DNA of 64,000 nucleotides from Phyllobacterium sp. T1293 (GTDB lineage Bacteria > Pseudomonadota > Alphaproteobacteria > Rhizobiales > Rhizobiaceae). Position numbers and translations under genes: made by a program. The stretch is from the NCBI RefSeq assembly GCF_020731415.2, contig NZ_CP088276.1, positions 248,001 to 312,000 of the forward strand. The letters run 5' to 3'. This document shows positions 9,224 through 17,456 of the stretch, in pieces; the first letter of the stretch is position 1, and each line of letters opens with the position of its first letter. The notes beneath the pieces are model-generated. The model was given only the letters and a program-made list of their open reading frames with translations, was not told the DNA's origin and made no database searches.

Positions 9224-10567
9224 TTGGCCGTTTCCTCCTCTCCGTTCACCGACCTTTCCAGCAAGATCAATGCGCGCGGCGCCCATGCGGGTGTGATCGG
9301 GCTTGGCTATGTCGGGCTGCCCTTGGCAATCACCCTTGCCCATAGCGGATTTTCCGTTACGGGCTTTGACATTGATCCGAACAAAATCACCGCTCTGGAT
9401 GCGGGCCGTTCCTATATTGAAGCGGTTTCGGATGCGGCTCTTGGCGCGGAAACATCAAAGAACAGGTTTCGCTCGACAACCGATTTTTCGCAGCTTGCCG
9501 GTTGTGATGTGATCATCATCTGCGTGCCGACACCGCTGACCAAGCATCGCGATCCTGATTTGTCTTTCGTTGAGACAACGTCACACGCCATCGCCAGGAC
9601 ATTGCGGCCGGGGCAGTTGATTGTGCTTGAATCGACAACCTATCCCGGCACGACCGATGATGTGGTCAAAACCATTCTGGAAAAGACCGGTCTCAAGTCA
9701 GGTGTGGATTTCTTTCTGGGCTTTTCGCCTGAGCGGGAAGACCCCGGCAATCGCGATTTTCAGACCTCGACCATCCCGAAAATCGTTGCCGGTGATGGTG
9801 AGGAAGCCAGTCTGTTGATGCAGGCTTTCTACGGCGCTGCGGTTAAAACAGTTGTGCCTGTTTCCTCCAATGCAACCGCGGAAGCGGTGAAGCTGACGGA
9901 GAACATTTTCCGCGCCGTCAATATCGCGCTGGTGAACGAGTTGAAGACCGTTTACGCGGCGATGGGCATTGATATCTGGGAAGTGATCGAAGCGGCAAAG
10001 ACAAAACCGTTTGGCTATATGCCATTTTATCCGGGTCCCGGTCTTGGCGGTCACTGTATTCCGATTGACCCGTTTTATCTCACATGGAAATCACGGGAAT
10101 ATGAGCTGCCGACCCGCTTTATCGAGCTTGCGGGCGAGATCAATTCGGCCATGCCGCGCTATGTGGTGGGCAAGCTTGCCGAGGCGCTGGATATCCGGCT
10201 CGGCAAGGCGCTCAGCCGCTCTCGCGTGCTGGTGCTGGGGCTGGCCTATAAGAAGAATGTGCCTGATATCCGCGAAAGCCCGTCGCTGCGGCTGATCGAG
10301 ATCATCGAGGAACGCGGCGGCCATGCGGATTATCATGATCCCTTCGTTGCCGAGATACCCTCAACCCGCGAATATATGGCGCTGAAGGGCCTTGCCTCCG
10401 TGCCGCTGGATGAGAAGACAGTGAAATCCTACGATGCCATTCTGGTTTCAACCGATCATGACGGCGTCGACTATGCGGCACTGGCCAAATGGTCACCGCT
10501 GATTGTCGACACCCGCAATATTTTTGCCAAGCTGGGCCTGAGCGCCGAGCATATTGTGAAGTCGTAG
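9224..10567 (+). CDS. UDP-sugar dehydrogenase (UDP-HexNAc/UDP-glucose 6-dehydrogenase family, WbpA/TviB-like)
   Basis: NAD-dependent oxidation of the C6 hydroxyl of a UDP-hexose(amine) to the uronate, supplying acidic sugars for surface polysaccharide. The Rossmann motif is GVIGLGYVGLPLA near residue 25. The catalytic cysteine is in PGPGLGGHCIPIDPFYL, and the helix ENIFRAVNIALVNELK and C-terminal VLVLGLAYKKNVPDIRESPS are typical. KPFGYMPFYPGPGLGGHCIP is characteristic of the WbpA/TviB branch, so UDP-GlcNAc or UDP-ManNAc is more likely than UDP-Glc. Its length of 447 is normal. The start is TTG at 9224 behind an AGAGA-type site. It is monocistronic and converges on the pilus locus. Confidence 0.88.
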   Translation: MAVSSSPFTDLSSKINARGAHAGVIGLGYVGLPLAITLAHSGFSVTGFDIDPNKITALDAGRSYIEAVSDAALGAETSKNRFRSTTDFSQLAGCDVIIICVPTPLTKHRDPDLSFVETTSHAIARTLRPGQLIVLESTTYPGTTDDVVKTILEKTGLKSGVDFFLGFSPEREDPGNRDFQTSTIPKIVAGDGEEASLLMQAFYGAAVKTVVPVSSNATAEAVKLTENIFRAVNIALVNELKTVYAAMGIDIWEVIEAAKTKPFGYMPFYPGPGLGGHCIPIDPFYLTWKSREYELPTRFIELAGEINSAMPRYVVGKLAEALDIRLGKALSRSRVLVLGLAYKKNVPDIRESPSLRLIEIIEERGGHADYHDPFVAEIPSTREYMALKGLASVPLDEKTVKSYDAILVSTDHDGVDYAALAKWSPLIVDTRNIFAKLGLSAEHIVKS

Positions 10568-10610
10568 AAGTGTAACTCCACCGGGCGAAAGAAATAGCGT
10601 GGCAGCAGCC

Positions 10611-11744
10611 TTAATAGGTGATTGTGTAGACAACGGTGTCTGTATAGATGCCTTCCGATGGCGCGGCAGGGAGTTTTGGAATTCTGGCAAAAATTAAAAC
10701 AATCTGGTATAGGTGATAGTATAGGTTAAGTTTGTCGATCACTGCTACCTCGCCCTGACCAATATGAATCGGGTTGTTTTTCCAGGGCTTGTTGCAGGCA
10801 TAGTCGATACATAGCTCGTAGGGAATAAAACTCTTCCCGTCGGCGCTCTTCATGTGGCGTACCCCGTCCACGTTGTTCTGGCCTTGATTAAAGGCGATAA
10901 AATATGGCGTTAACTTGGTGCAGCGGATTGATATACTCCCATCGGCATGGTGTTCTCTCATCGCAAGAGACGTTGCCACCTGGGTATTAAAATTAATATT
11001 TTGCTGGCTATGAACTTCGCAGTTCTTTTTGATAGTAAGCGAGATATCTATCGTACCGAGCATGCTCTTACTGGTAATAAAGTTGTCGTTGCAATGAAAT
11101 CCGTGGAAATTAGTATTCACAGAATCGTCCGTTTGGTATATCCAGACTCTGTAGCTGCCAGTGTAGGTGCCGGACTGAATCGAGTTTTCACCATCAATGT
11201 CAAGAAGTTGAATACGAAGGCTGCTTAAGTGACCTTTTGCAAGCCAATCCTCAGATGTAAAACCTCCGTATCGACGCCACACGGAATTCCCATACTCCAA
11301 TGTGGCGAGTGCTGTATCATTATTTGTTGATAGATATCTGTTTACACGTTCGTCGTTCATACTTTTGGCAAATCTATCATATAAACTAAAGCCGAGCTTA
11401 ACGTCGGGGTGGTCTCGATTTATTAGATTGAAGCTGTAGTTATCTCGTATCTGAGAGCCAACAGGCTCAATACGAATACAAACGTTTCTTGTGTTATCTT
11501 CACTCTTATACCATTGGTTTAGAGGTTTATCGAGTTCACATGTATAGATGAAATCGGGAAGTCGTATGTCTTGCTTGATGTCGGCTAAATCCACATCGAC
11601 AATGACGGCCGTCGACGACGTGAAGTGACAATTTTTTGCAAATGCCGGTTGGACAAAGCTGAGTGTTCCCAGAATAAGCATGAGTGGAAACACCAGAGCG
11701 GGGATGAAGGAAAACAATAGCCTCAACGTCATTTTGATCTTCAT
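10611..11744 (-). CDS. Spore coat protein U domain protein, probable pilus tip adhesin
   Basis: Last gene of the chaperone-usher locus. From the ATG at 11744 (alternative 11756) the product has a long signal peptide (LLFSFIPALVFPLMLILG, cleavage near PAFA) and two SCPU-type beta domains. The second begins at about residue 225 with a KNCEVHSQQNINF stretch, as in secreted spore-coat-U pilins, and ends in YTDTVVYTITY, the donor-strand-like C-terminal beta motif of these pilins (compare KDTVAISVVF in the major subunits). Two-domain architecture and position after the usher fit the tip adhesin of archaic pili. Codon use is more AT-rich than in the neighbours, as is common for tip adhesins. It overlaps no gene; the usher stop lies about 110 bp upstream. 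Confidence 0.7.
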   Translation of the reverse strand: MKIKMTLRLLFSFIPALVFPLMLILGTLSFVQPAFAKNCHFTSSTAVIVDVDLADIKQDIRLPDFIYTCELDKPLNQWYKSEDNTRNVCIRIEPVGSQIRDNYSFNLINRDHPDVKLGFSLYDRFAKSMNDERVNRYLSTNNDTALATLEYGNSVWRRYGGFTSEDWLAKGHLSSLRIQLLDIDGENSIQSGTYTGSYRVWIYQTDDSVNTNFHGFHCNDNFITSKSMLGTIDISLTIKKNCEVHSQQNINFNTQVATSLAMREHHADGSISIRCTKLTPYFIAFNQGQNNVDGVRHMKSADGKSFIPYELCIDYACNKPWKNNPIHIGQGEVAVIDKLNLYYHLYQIVLIFARIPKLPAAPSEGIYTDTVVYTITY

Positions 11745-11851
11745 GGGTAATCTCATCGATTGAAAGGAGCGACGCGAAGATCGCAGCACGGTTACGTGGC
11801 ATGTGGTTAAGAGAGGCCCAATTATGCGGGCGGCTTCAGGACAATCCTGTC

Positions 11852-14323
11852 TCAATGGCATGGAACGGGACCAATCGTTGGTTGTGTGCCCGCTACCGAT
11901 TCATAGTCAAAGCTGGCATGACAGGTGCCGGCGGCTTCGGGCAGGGTCACGGTGACGTTGTTGTGGTGGGACAGATCGGTCAGCCATGTCTGCCCGTCAT
12001 AACCGGCAATTGCCGTCTGGCTGGTGCCATCAAGCTGAACCGCAGCGCCGAGTTTCAGCGGTTCGCCATCGGGTCCGGTCAGGTTGACGAGGGCGGCCTC
12101 TGTTTTCTTCACGCCAAAATCCACCACCGTGCCGGAGCGGTCAGCCGGGACAACCACGACTTGCGTTGACTCCGGCTGCAGATCGAGGGGAAGATTGGTC
12201 GGATCAATAGCGACAGTATTGTTATCATAGGATCTGAGATAGGGGACAAGCGCCCGGCCACGCGAATTGGTGGTGCCGACACGGCGGTTGTTGACGGAAA
12301 CATCAACATCGGGGCCGCCTGCCTTGACCACGGCAAAAGCATCATCAATGCGGTTGGCGAAGAAGATATCGCCACCTGCGGCGACAATCGAACCCTCTAT
12401 GGTGCCGGTGACGCGGCCCTGATCGCCCGACTGATCGAGCGAGCCCGAAAGATCGGCAGCGCGGGTGCGGTAACTGGCGGAGGCGGAGCGGCTGCCGGTG
12501 CCACCGGGCGACTCGTGATCATGCAGCGACCAGCCAACCGAACCTTCCGTTTGTGACGCTGATTTCGACAGGCTGGTGTCTATACCCATGTAGTCGCCGG
12601 TTCGCGACATATTGGCGGATGCGTACATCCTGTCACCCAGTGGAAAGGAAATGCCGCCATAAATGCCGGATTTGCCGCTGCTGCTCAGATCGGCATAGGC
12701 GGAGAGATAGACAGAGGCCTTATCAAACACGGTTCGCGACCAGGATGCGGTGAGAATGCCGGAATCGCCTGAATCGCTGCCAATGCGTGAATAGCCAAGG
12801 CTGAGCGACGATGGATCAAAGCCAAGTGGAAAGGACACGCCGATCCGGTCGACTGCCTGGGCACGCGAAGCGAGTGGTACATAGGGGCCGCGGTTGCGAT
12901 CAACCACCTGGCTGACATCGTTGTAGCTGCCAAAGGAACGGTCCGCGCCAATATAAAGGGAATAGCCATTGCGTGAGACCTGATAGAAGGCTGATGCCCG
13001 GCCACCGGTTTCGCCGGCATATTGACTGCCGGCATAGGAGGCATTGACGGAGCCAAAGGGGCCGAGACTGGTGATAAATCCGGCGCTGCCATTGATCAGG
13101 CCCCGCGTGCTTTCGCCATGCCCTTCAAGCGTCAGCCAATTGGTGAGGCCATATCGGACACTGGCGGAACCGGCGAGATGACGGTCATAATTGAACGTTT
13201 CACTGCCATATCCGATGCGCGGGAAACCGAGTTCGGCTGAGAAGTCGATATAGCCCGGACCCAGCATGCCGGGGGCAAAGAAATAGGAATGCTGTGTGAC
13301 AACTTCCCGCCCGAGCGCATCCTTCATGACAATGCGGGCATCGCCGCCACCGCTCATGCGAGGAAGATTTGTCACATCGAAGGGATCGGCGGGGACTTCG
13401 CCGGAAAATACTTTGATGTTGTTCATGTAAAGATCAAGCGTTGAGGGCACGGCCGATGTGCCCGACAGGCTGGGAACCGGGCTGGTGACCAGATCGCGGC
13501 GGAGGCTGAAATTGCGGTTGATCTGGATGCCGCCGAAGCGATAGGACGAGCCTGATGATGACGCGCTGGAGACGGAGTCGCCGACTTGATAGACCAGCGA
13601 ATGCTTCGGGTCCGTAAAACGCCAGTTGCTGTCGAGACGGGTCAATCCAGTGTCAGCATGGTTGAAGGTGGTAAAGGCTTTCATCCGGGCAAGGGCCGTA
13701 TTGGTGAAGGTACCAAACGGCGTTAACAGGCGTGATTCAAACCTGCCGCTCAATGAGCCGGTATTGCGCTGCTTGTTCCAATGGCGCCAGGGAGCGCCAT
13801 AGGTGCCGTAAAGCGTATAGTTGAGCACAGAGCCGAAATCAGAATGAACCGCCGACAGGTCCACCGGACTGTGGGAGGCCCCCACAGCAACGCTGGCGGG
13901 TACGCGCGCCTCATCGGGCGCGGTGAAGACAATGATTTGCCGGGGCTCGTCATAATTCCATGTGACTGGCCGGAGATTGTCCAGCGGTATCAGCCCATCG
14001 GCACCGATGATGCCACGATCCGGTTTGATACCGGCTGCGCGCAAGTCTTCCGGCTTCGCGGCGAGCTTGCCGCCGGGAAGCCGTTTAAATGTGACCAATG
14101 CACCGGTTGGGTAATCATTGACGGTGACGCCGAGCAGCAGATCCTGACTGGGCTGCATTTTCTGGCCGGATAGTATGTCCTGACTGAGCAGAATATCCTG
14201 ACTGGTGAGGGAGACGTCCTGAGCCATAGCCTGTGTTCCACCAATCAATCCAACTGCGAGGATCATGCATGTGACATGGCACGCCTTAGCGGCCTGTGAC
14301 GGTCGCTGACTCGTTAACAGCAT
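11852..14323 (-). CDS. Outer-membrane usher of an archaic chaperone-usher pilus
   Basis: Outer-membrane beta-barrel assembly platform (about 823 residues from the ATG at 14323) that threads pilin subunits delivered by the chaperone. I chose this start because GGAG lies 6 nt upstream and the product then has a signal peptide (MILAVGLIGGTQAMA). It overlaps the chaperone 3' end by about 38 bp. Usher features include the N-terminal NDYPTGALVTFKRLPGGKLAA, the plug/barrel segments YMNNIKVFSGEVPADPFDV and GGGDARIVMKDALGREV, and C-terminal VVPADRSGTVVDFGVKK followed by a cysteine-containing domain. Just after cleavage there is a repetitive SQD-I/L stretch. A degraded copy of its middle lies at 16021-16234. 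Confidence 0.88.
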   Translation of the reverse strand: MLLTSQRPSQAAKACHVTCMILAVGLIGGTQAMAQDVSLTSQDILLSQDILSGQKMQPSQDLLLGVTVNDYPTGALVTFKRLPGGKLAAKPEDLRAAGIKPDRGIIGADGLIPLDNLRPVTWNYDEPRQIIVFTAPDEARVPASVAVGASHSPVDLSAVHSDFGSVLNYTLYGTYGAPWRHWNKQRNTGSLSGRFESRLLTPFGTFTNTALARMKAFTTFNHADTGLTRLDSNWRFTDPKHSLVYQVGDSVSSASSSGSSYRFGGIQINRNFSLRRDLVTSPVPSLSGTSAVPSTLDLYMNNIKVFSGEVPADPFDVTNLPRMSGGGDARIVMKDALGREVVTQHSYFFAPGMLGPGYIDFSAELGFPRIGYGSETFNYDRHLAGSASVRYGLTNWLTLEGHGESTRGLINGSAGFITSLGPFGSVNASYAGSQYAGETGGRASAFYQVSRNGYSLYIGADRSFGSYNDVSQVVDRNRGPYVPLASRAQAVDRIGVSFPLGFDPSSLSLGYSRIGSDSGDSGILTASWSRTVFDKASVYLSAYADLSSSGKSGIYGGISFPLGDRMYASANMSRTGDYMGIDTSLSKSASQTEGSVGWSLHDHESPGGTGSRSASASYRTRAADLSGSLDQSGDQGRVTGTIEGSIVAAGGDIFFANRIDDAFAVVKAGGPDVDVSVNNRRVGTTNSRGRALVPYLRSYDNNTVAIDPTNLPLDLQPESTQVVVVPADRSGTVVDFGVKKTEAALVNLTGPDGEPLKLGAAVQLDGTSQTAIAGYDGQTWLTDLSHHNNVTVTLPEAAGTCHASFDYESVAGTQPTIGPVPCH

Positions 14324-15011
14324 AATCATCTCCGCTCGCCGTGATGTTGACGCTGGAGCCGGGCGAGATATGACGCGCGCCAACCGGAGCGACCCAGCGC
14401 ATGGTGCTGCCGGGCAGGACATACCCGTTCAGACCATTGCCAAACGGCAGCGGTCCCACAGATGATGTGACCTTCAGATTGGCAATTTTGGCGTGGCGGT
14501 TACCCTTATTGGTGGCCTCAAGCACAAGATTGCCTTTGTCGCGGCTGATATTCCAATGCAGCTCGGAGCTGGCGGACCGGGTGCCGAAAAACACAGGAAT
14601 GGAATATTGCACGACAAAACCGACGCCTGTGTTCGACCGGCGAAGGTTCACCTCGGGTAGTTCATCGATGAGCAGCCGGTATGCGCCCTCGCCACCGGCA
14701 GGCGGCGCGCTTCCATTACGGGCAATCCTGATGGTATAGGCGGCGTCTGGCTGTATGGAGGCAGCAGGAGGGCTGGCAACCACATCCAGAGCGGGAACCA
14801 ATTGGTCCTTCCCCTCGGTCTGGGTCCATTTGAACACACGGATCTGGACATTGACAGGGCGGGTACCGGTGTTGCGGAGATTGACGGACGAGGCTCGAGC
14901 TGGCGCAGTCAGGTCGACGGAGATGGGCGACACCTGTAGGGATGCCGCCCGTCCTTCCTGCGCGAATATCAACCCGAAGACGACCGCCAGAAGCGCGAGA
15001 TATGAGCGCAT
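14286..15011 (-). CDS. Periplasmic pilus chaperone (PapD-like fold)
   Basis: A 241-residue chaperone that stabilises pilins by donor-strand complementation and hands them to the usher. It has a signal peptide (SYLALLAVVFGLIFAQEGRAA). The N-terminal Ig-like domain shows LQVSPISVDL, SSVNLRNTGTRPVNVQIRVFKW and PAASIQPDAAYTIRIARN, and AYRLLIDELPEV is the conserved 'Y-R-L-x-x-x-E-x-P' stretch. The C-terminal domain contains NKGNRHAKIANLKV. The gene sits between pilin 1 and the usher; its first ~75 bp are repeated at 16235-16309. Confidence 0.88.
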   Translation of the reverse strand: MRSYLALLAVVFGLIFAQEGRAASLQVSPISVDLTAPARASSVNLRNTGTRPVNVQIRVFKWTQTEGKDQLVPALDVVASPPAASIQPDAAYTIRIARNGSAPPAGGEGAYRLLIDELPEVNLRRSNTGVGFVVQYSIPVFFGTRSASSELHWNISRDKGNLVLEATNKGNRHAKIANLKVTSSVGPLPFGNGLNGYVLPGSTMRWVAPVGARHISPGSSVNITASGDDYAVNESATVTGR

Positions 15012-15035
15012 GGCGTTGTATCCTTGGCAGAGAGG

Positions 15036-15599
15036 TTAGAAAACGACGCTAATGGCGACGGTGTCTTTATAAAGGCCCGCTGCTGGCTTTGTTGCCATCG
15101 TTGGAACCTTGCCATAGATCGTTATTGGCTGGGTTTCGTCGTCCGTCGTCGTTGTGACAGCCAGGGTATCCTTGCTTTTGTCGGTACCCCATGGAATTGT
15201 GTCGCTCGCACTACGATACAAATCGTAGGGGATATACGCGCCACCACCACCGGCCATTCTTCGCGAGCCTTTATCGTAGTACAGACCTTTGCCAAGGCCG
15301 ATATTGTATGTTGTCCCTTTGGAGCATGTAATCTGAACAGCACTGACATTTGTGCTCGTGTTCGCTTCAATCAGTTTCTCCAGAGTTGCTTTTTCACCGA
15401 AATTCAGCATGGCGTTACCCGCTTTGGCACTGTCAACATTACTGACGCTGCAGTCGTTGGAGATCGTTATCTGAACATCCAAATTGCCGGCCGTCGTCGC
15501 CTTAGCGGGGTCGCCCGCTGCATAAACCGTCCCTGACCAGCCAATCGCCGCCGCTGTGAGGATCGGGATAATCATTTTCATTCTGTTCATCCTGTTCAT
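15036..15599 (-). CDS. Spore coat U domain pilin, copy 1
   Basis: Major pilin candidate of 187 residues with a signal peptide (MIIPILTAAAIGWSGTVYA) and one SCPU domain. The domain runs from DVQITISNDCSVSNVDSAK to the terminal KDTVAISVVF, with two cysteines that form the family disulfide (NDC and ITCSKG). Three in-frame ATGs (15599, 15590, 15581) sit at the start; the first follows GAAGAGACG and is used here. The domain is almost residue-for-residue identical to copy 2 at 16331-17092, but this copy lacks the proline-rich linker. It lies 24 bp upstream of the chaperone. Confidence 0.85.
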   Translation of the reverse strand: MNRMNRMKMIIPILTAAAIGWSGTVYAAGDPAKATTAGNLDVQITISNDCSVSNVDSAKAGNAMLNFGEKATLEKLIEANTSTNVSAVQITCSKGTTYNIGLGKGLYYDKGSRRMAGGGGAYIPYDLYRSASDTIPWGTDKSKDTLAVTTTTDDETQPITIYGKVPTMATKPAAGLYKDTVAISVVF

Positions 15600-15967
15600 C
15601 GTCTCTTCTCTTTCAAAAATTGCTTTGTTTTCAATTGTTTCGTTCTACTCAATAGACCACTCTGTCAGTGACCACGTTGTTGGACGACACTTAACGAATG
15701 CCCACACGGGTCTAAGTCTTTATGAGTCAGATATGGCCGGAATCAAATCGGCAATATCACCTATAACACTTTGAAATCGTAGGAAAATCTGTCTTTTCCC
15801 ATAAGACTTTAGGGTAAGGAGGAAGGACTAATTTCGCTTGGCGCATCCGAAGGTTGAGAGCAGACAAAATTGCAATCGTCATCGTGAGCGAAATGACAGC
15901 CCGATGGGCTATTAAAAACGAATCACTTTTCACTTCTAACGCAGGTGTGGCGGGCCAGATGAAGCGA
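15600..15967. repeat. Duplicated spacer upstream of pilin copy 1
   Basis: There is no gene in this stretch. It is a close copy of 17093-17453, the region between pilin copy 2 and the DUF3095 gene; both contain the same TTATGAGTCAGATATGGCCG segment, the same run of CGGCAATATCACCTATAAC and the same GATGGGCTATTAAAAACGAA. Differences are scattered single bases. It presumably carries a duplicated promoter and leader for the pilin. Confidence 0.75.
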
Positions 15968-16022
15968 CGGAAATGGTCAGGACAGCTTTGCCTTGAGGTT
16001 GCTTGCGGCCATGGCATAGCCG
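15968..16022 (-). pseudogene. Duplicated 3' end of the DUF3095 gene
   Basis: These 55 or so bases match the last codons of the DUF3095 gene at 17450-17508 (GGACAGCTTTGCCTTGAGG and onward). The match stops within the sequence CCGCCC. On the other side of that hexamer the sequence becomes usher-like. It is a duplication endpoint, not a functional gene. Confidence 0.75.
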
Positions 16023-16234
16023 CCCAAGCGCATCCTTGATGACAATGCGGGCACCGCCGCCGCTGTTCATACGGGGAAGGTTTGCCACATCGAAGGGGCC
16101 GGGGAAACTTCGCCAGAGAACATTTGATGCTGTTCAGGTAAAGATCAAGGATGAGGGCACGAACGACGTGCCCGGCAGAGCTGGAACCGGACTGATGAGC
16201 ATATCCCGGCGGAGGCCGGAATTTCTGTTTATCC
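16021..16234 (-). pseudogene. Remnant of the usher gene (middle portion)
   Basis: About 214 bases align with 13309-13524 inside the intact usher: CGCATCCTT-ATGACAATGCGGGCA, then TTTG-CACATCGAAGGG, then GTAAAGATCAAG. Many substitutions and a few indels have broken the frame, giving roughly 80 percent identity by eye. No start or signal peptide is present. It ends at GGATGCCGCC (16235-16244), which also occurs in the usher (13525-13534) and in the chaperone (14940-14949). Confidence 0.75.
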
Positions 16235-16309
16235 GGATGCCGCCCATCCTTCGCGCGCGAATATCAACCCGAAGACGACCGCCAGAAGCGCGAGATATGA
16301 GCGCATGGC
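16235..16309 (-). pseudogene. Remnant of the chaperone gene (signal-peptide end)
   Basis: This stretch matches the first ~24 codons of the chaperone at 14940-15011, including the start region TATGAGCGCATGGCGTTG. It is nearly identical to that region except close to its left end. It is fused to the usher remnant through a shared 10-bp sequence, so the rest of the chaperone and about half of the usher (1415 bp in the intact copy) are missing here. Confidence 0.75.
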
Positions 16310-16330
16310 GTTGTATCCTTGGCAGAGAGG

Positions 16331-17092
16331 TTAGAAAACGACGCTGATGGCGACGGTGTCTTTATAAAGGCCCGCTGCTGGCTTTGTTGCCATCGTTGGA
16401 ACCTTGCCATAGATCGTTATTGGCTGGGTTTCGTCTTCCGTCGTCGTTGTGACAGCCAGGGTATCCTTGCCTTTCTCGGTACCCCATGGAATTGTGTCGC
16501 TCGCACTACGATACAAATCGTAGGGGATATACGCGCCACCACCACCGGCCATTCTTCGCGAGCCGTTATCGTAGTACAGACCTTTGCCAAGGCCGATATT
16601 GTATGTTGTCCCTTTGGAGCATGTAATCTGAACAGCACTGACATTTGTGCTCGTGTTCGCTTCAATCAGTTTCTCCAGAGTTGCTTTTTCACCGAAATTC
16701 AGCATGGCGTTACCCGCTTTGGCACTGTCAACATTACTGACGATGCAGTCGTTGGAGATCGTTATCTGAACATCCAAATTGCCGGCAGTCGTTGAGGCCT
16801 TAGTGGGTACGGGCGCGGGTGGTACGGGCGCGGGTGGTACGGGCACGGGTGGTACGGGCGCGGGTGGTGGGAGTACGGTACCTTTGATGGCACCCGGTTT
16901 ATTGATGGCACCCGGTTTATCAAGTTTTTTTTCAGGGTCTTGCGGCTTAAGTTTTACATCGTCTACATAACCCTTAATGACGCCCTTTACTACTGGTAAT
17001 GGCGGCGACTCCGCAGGGTCCGCATAAGCCGCTCCTGACCAACCAATCGCAGCCGCGGTGAGGATCGGGATAATGATTTTCGTTTTGTTCAT
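16331..17092 (-). CDS. Spore coat U domain pilin, copy 2, with proline-rich linker
   Basis: A 253-residue paralogue of the pilin at 15036-15599. After the signal peptide (IIIPILTAAAIGWSGAAYA) there is an added segment of about 75 residues. It is first charged and lysine-rich (DDVKLKPQDPEKKLDKPG), then has KPGAI repeats, then VPPAP-type pentapeptide repeats. The SCPU domain (DVQITISNDC to KDTVAISVVF) follows and is almost identical to copy 1. The extension could act as a stalk or wall-facing spacer, or change how the subunit polymerises; this is inference. It is the first pilin gene downstream of the DUF3095 gene. Confidence 0.85.
   Translation of the reverse strand: MNKTKIIIPILTAAAIGWSGAAYADPAESPPLPVVKGVIKGYVDDVKLKPQDPEKKLDKPGAINKPGAIKGTVLPPPAPVPPVPVPPAPVPPAPVPTKASTTAGNLDVQITISNDCIVSNVDSAKAGNAMLNFGEKATLEKLIEANTSTNVSAVQITCSKGTTYNIGLGKGLYYDNGSRRMAGGGGAYIPYDLYRSASDTIPWGTEKGKDTLAVTTTTEDETQPITIYGKVPTMATKPAAGLYKDTVAISVVF
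16802..16866. repeat. 15-bp in-frame tandem repeats in pilin copy 2
   Basis: Four tandem copies of a 15-bp unit (GGGCGCGGGTGGTAC with one C-to-A variant) encode repeated V-P-P-A-P type pentapeptides on the minus strand. A second short duplication lies just beyond it: TTGATGGCACCCGGTTTA occurs twice at about 16885-16921. Because the unit is a multiple of three, copy-number changes would alter linker length without breaking the frame. Confidence 0.8.
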
Positions 17093-17456
17093 CGTCTCTT
17101 CGTTCTTTCAAAAAATGCCTCGTTCTACTCAACAGGCCACTCTGTCGGGGACCACGTTGTTTGGATGGCATTTAATGAATGCCCATACGGGTCTAAGACT
17201 TTATGAGTCAGATATGGCCGGAATCAAATCGGCAATATCACCTATAACTCTTTGAAAATGTGGAAAAATCTGTCTTTTCCATAAGACTTTAGAGTAAGGA
17301 GAAAGGGTTTGTTTCGTTTGGTGCATCCGAAGGTTAAGAGCGGGCACTATTGCAATCGTCATTGCGCGCGAAATGACCGCCCGATGGGCTATTAAAAACG
17401 AATCACTTTTCACCCCTGACGCAGGTGTGGCGGGCCAGATGAAGCGACGGAAATGG
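17093..17456. promoter_or_regulatory. Spacer upstream of pilin copy 2 (duplicated at 15600-15967)
   Basis: These 364 bases hold no gene. They separate the DUF3095 stop from the pilin start and presumably contain the pilin promoter. The region is AT-richer than its neighbours and is the other copy of the duplicated spacer. I see no convincing sigma-70 boxes. Confidence 0.4.

Noticed and set aside
8957..9343. Minus-strand open frame of 128 residues over the dehydrogenase start
   Set aside because: It overlaps the Rossmann-fold coding region, has a low-complexity composition and no recognisable domain; it is antisense shadow.
15600..16330. Possible small genes between the two pilin genes
   Set aside because: The stretch is fully explained as duplicated spacer and fragments of DUF3095, usher and chaperone; open frames there lack starts and domains.
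16802..16866. Short tandem repeats considered as a CRISPR array
   Set aside because: Units are 15 bp, directly adjacent, in frame and encode a proline repeat; there are no spacers or cas genes.
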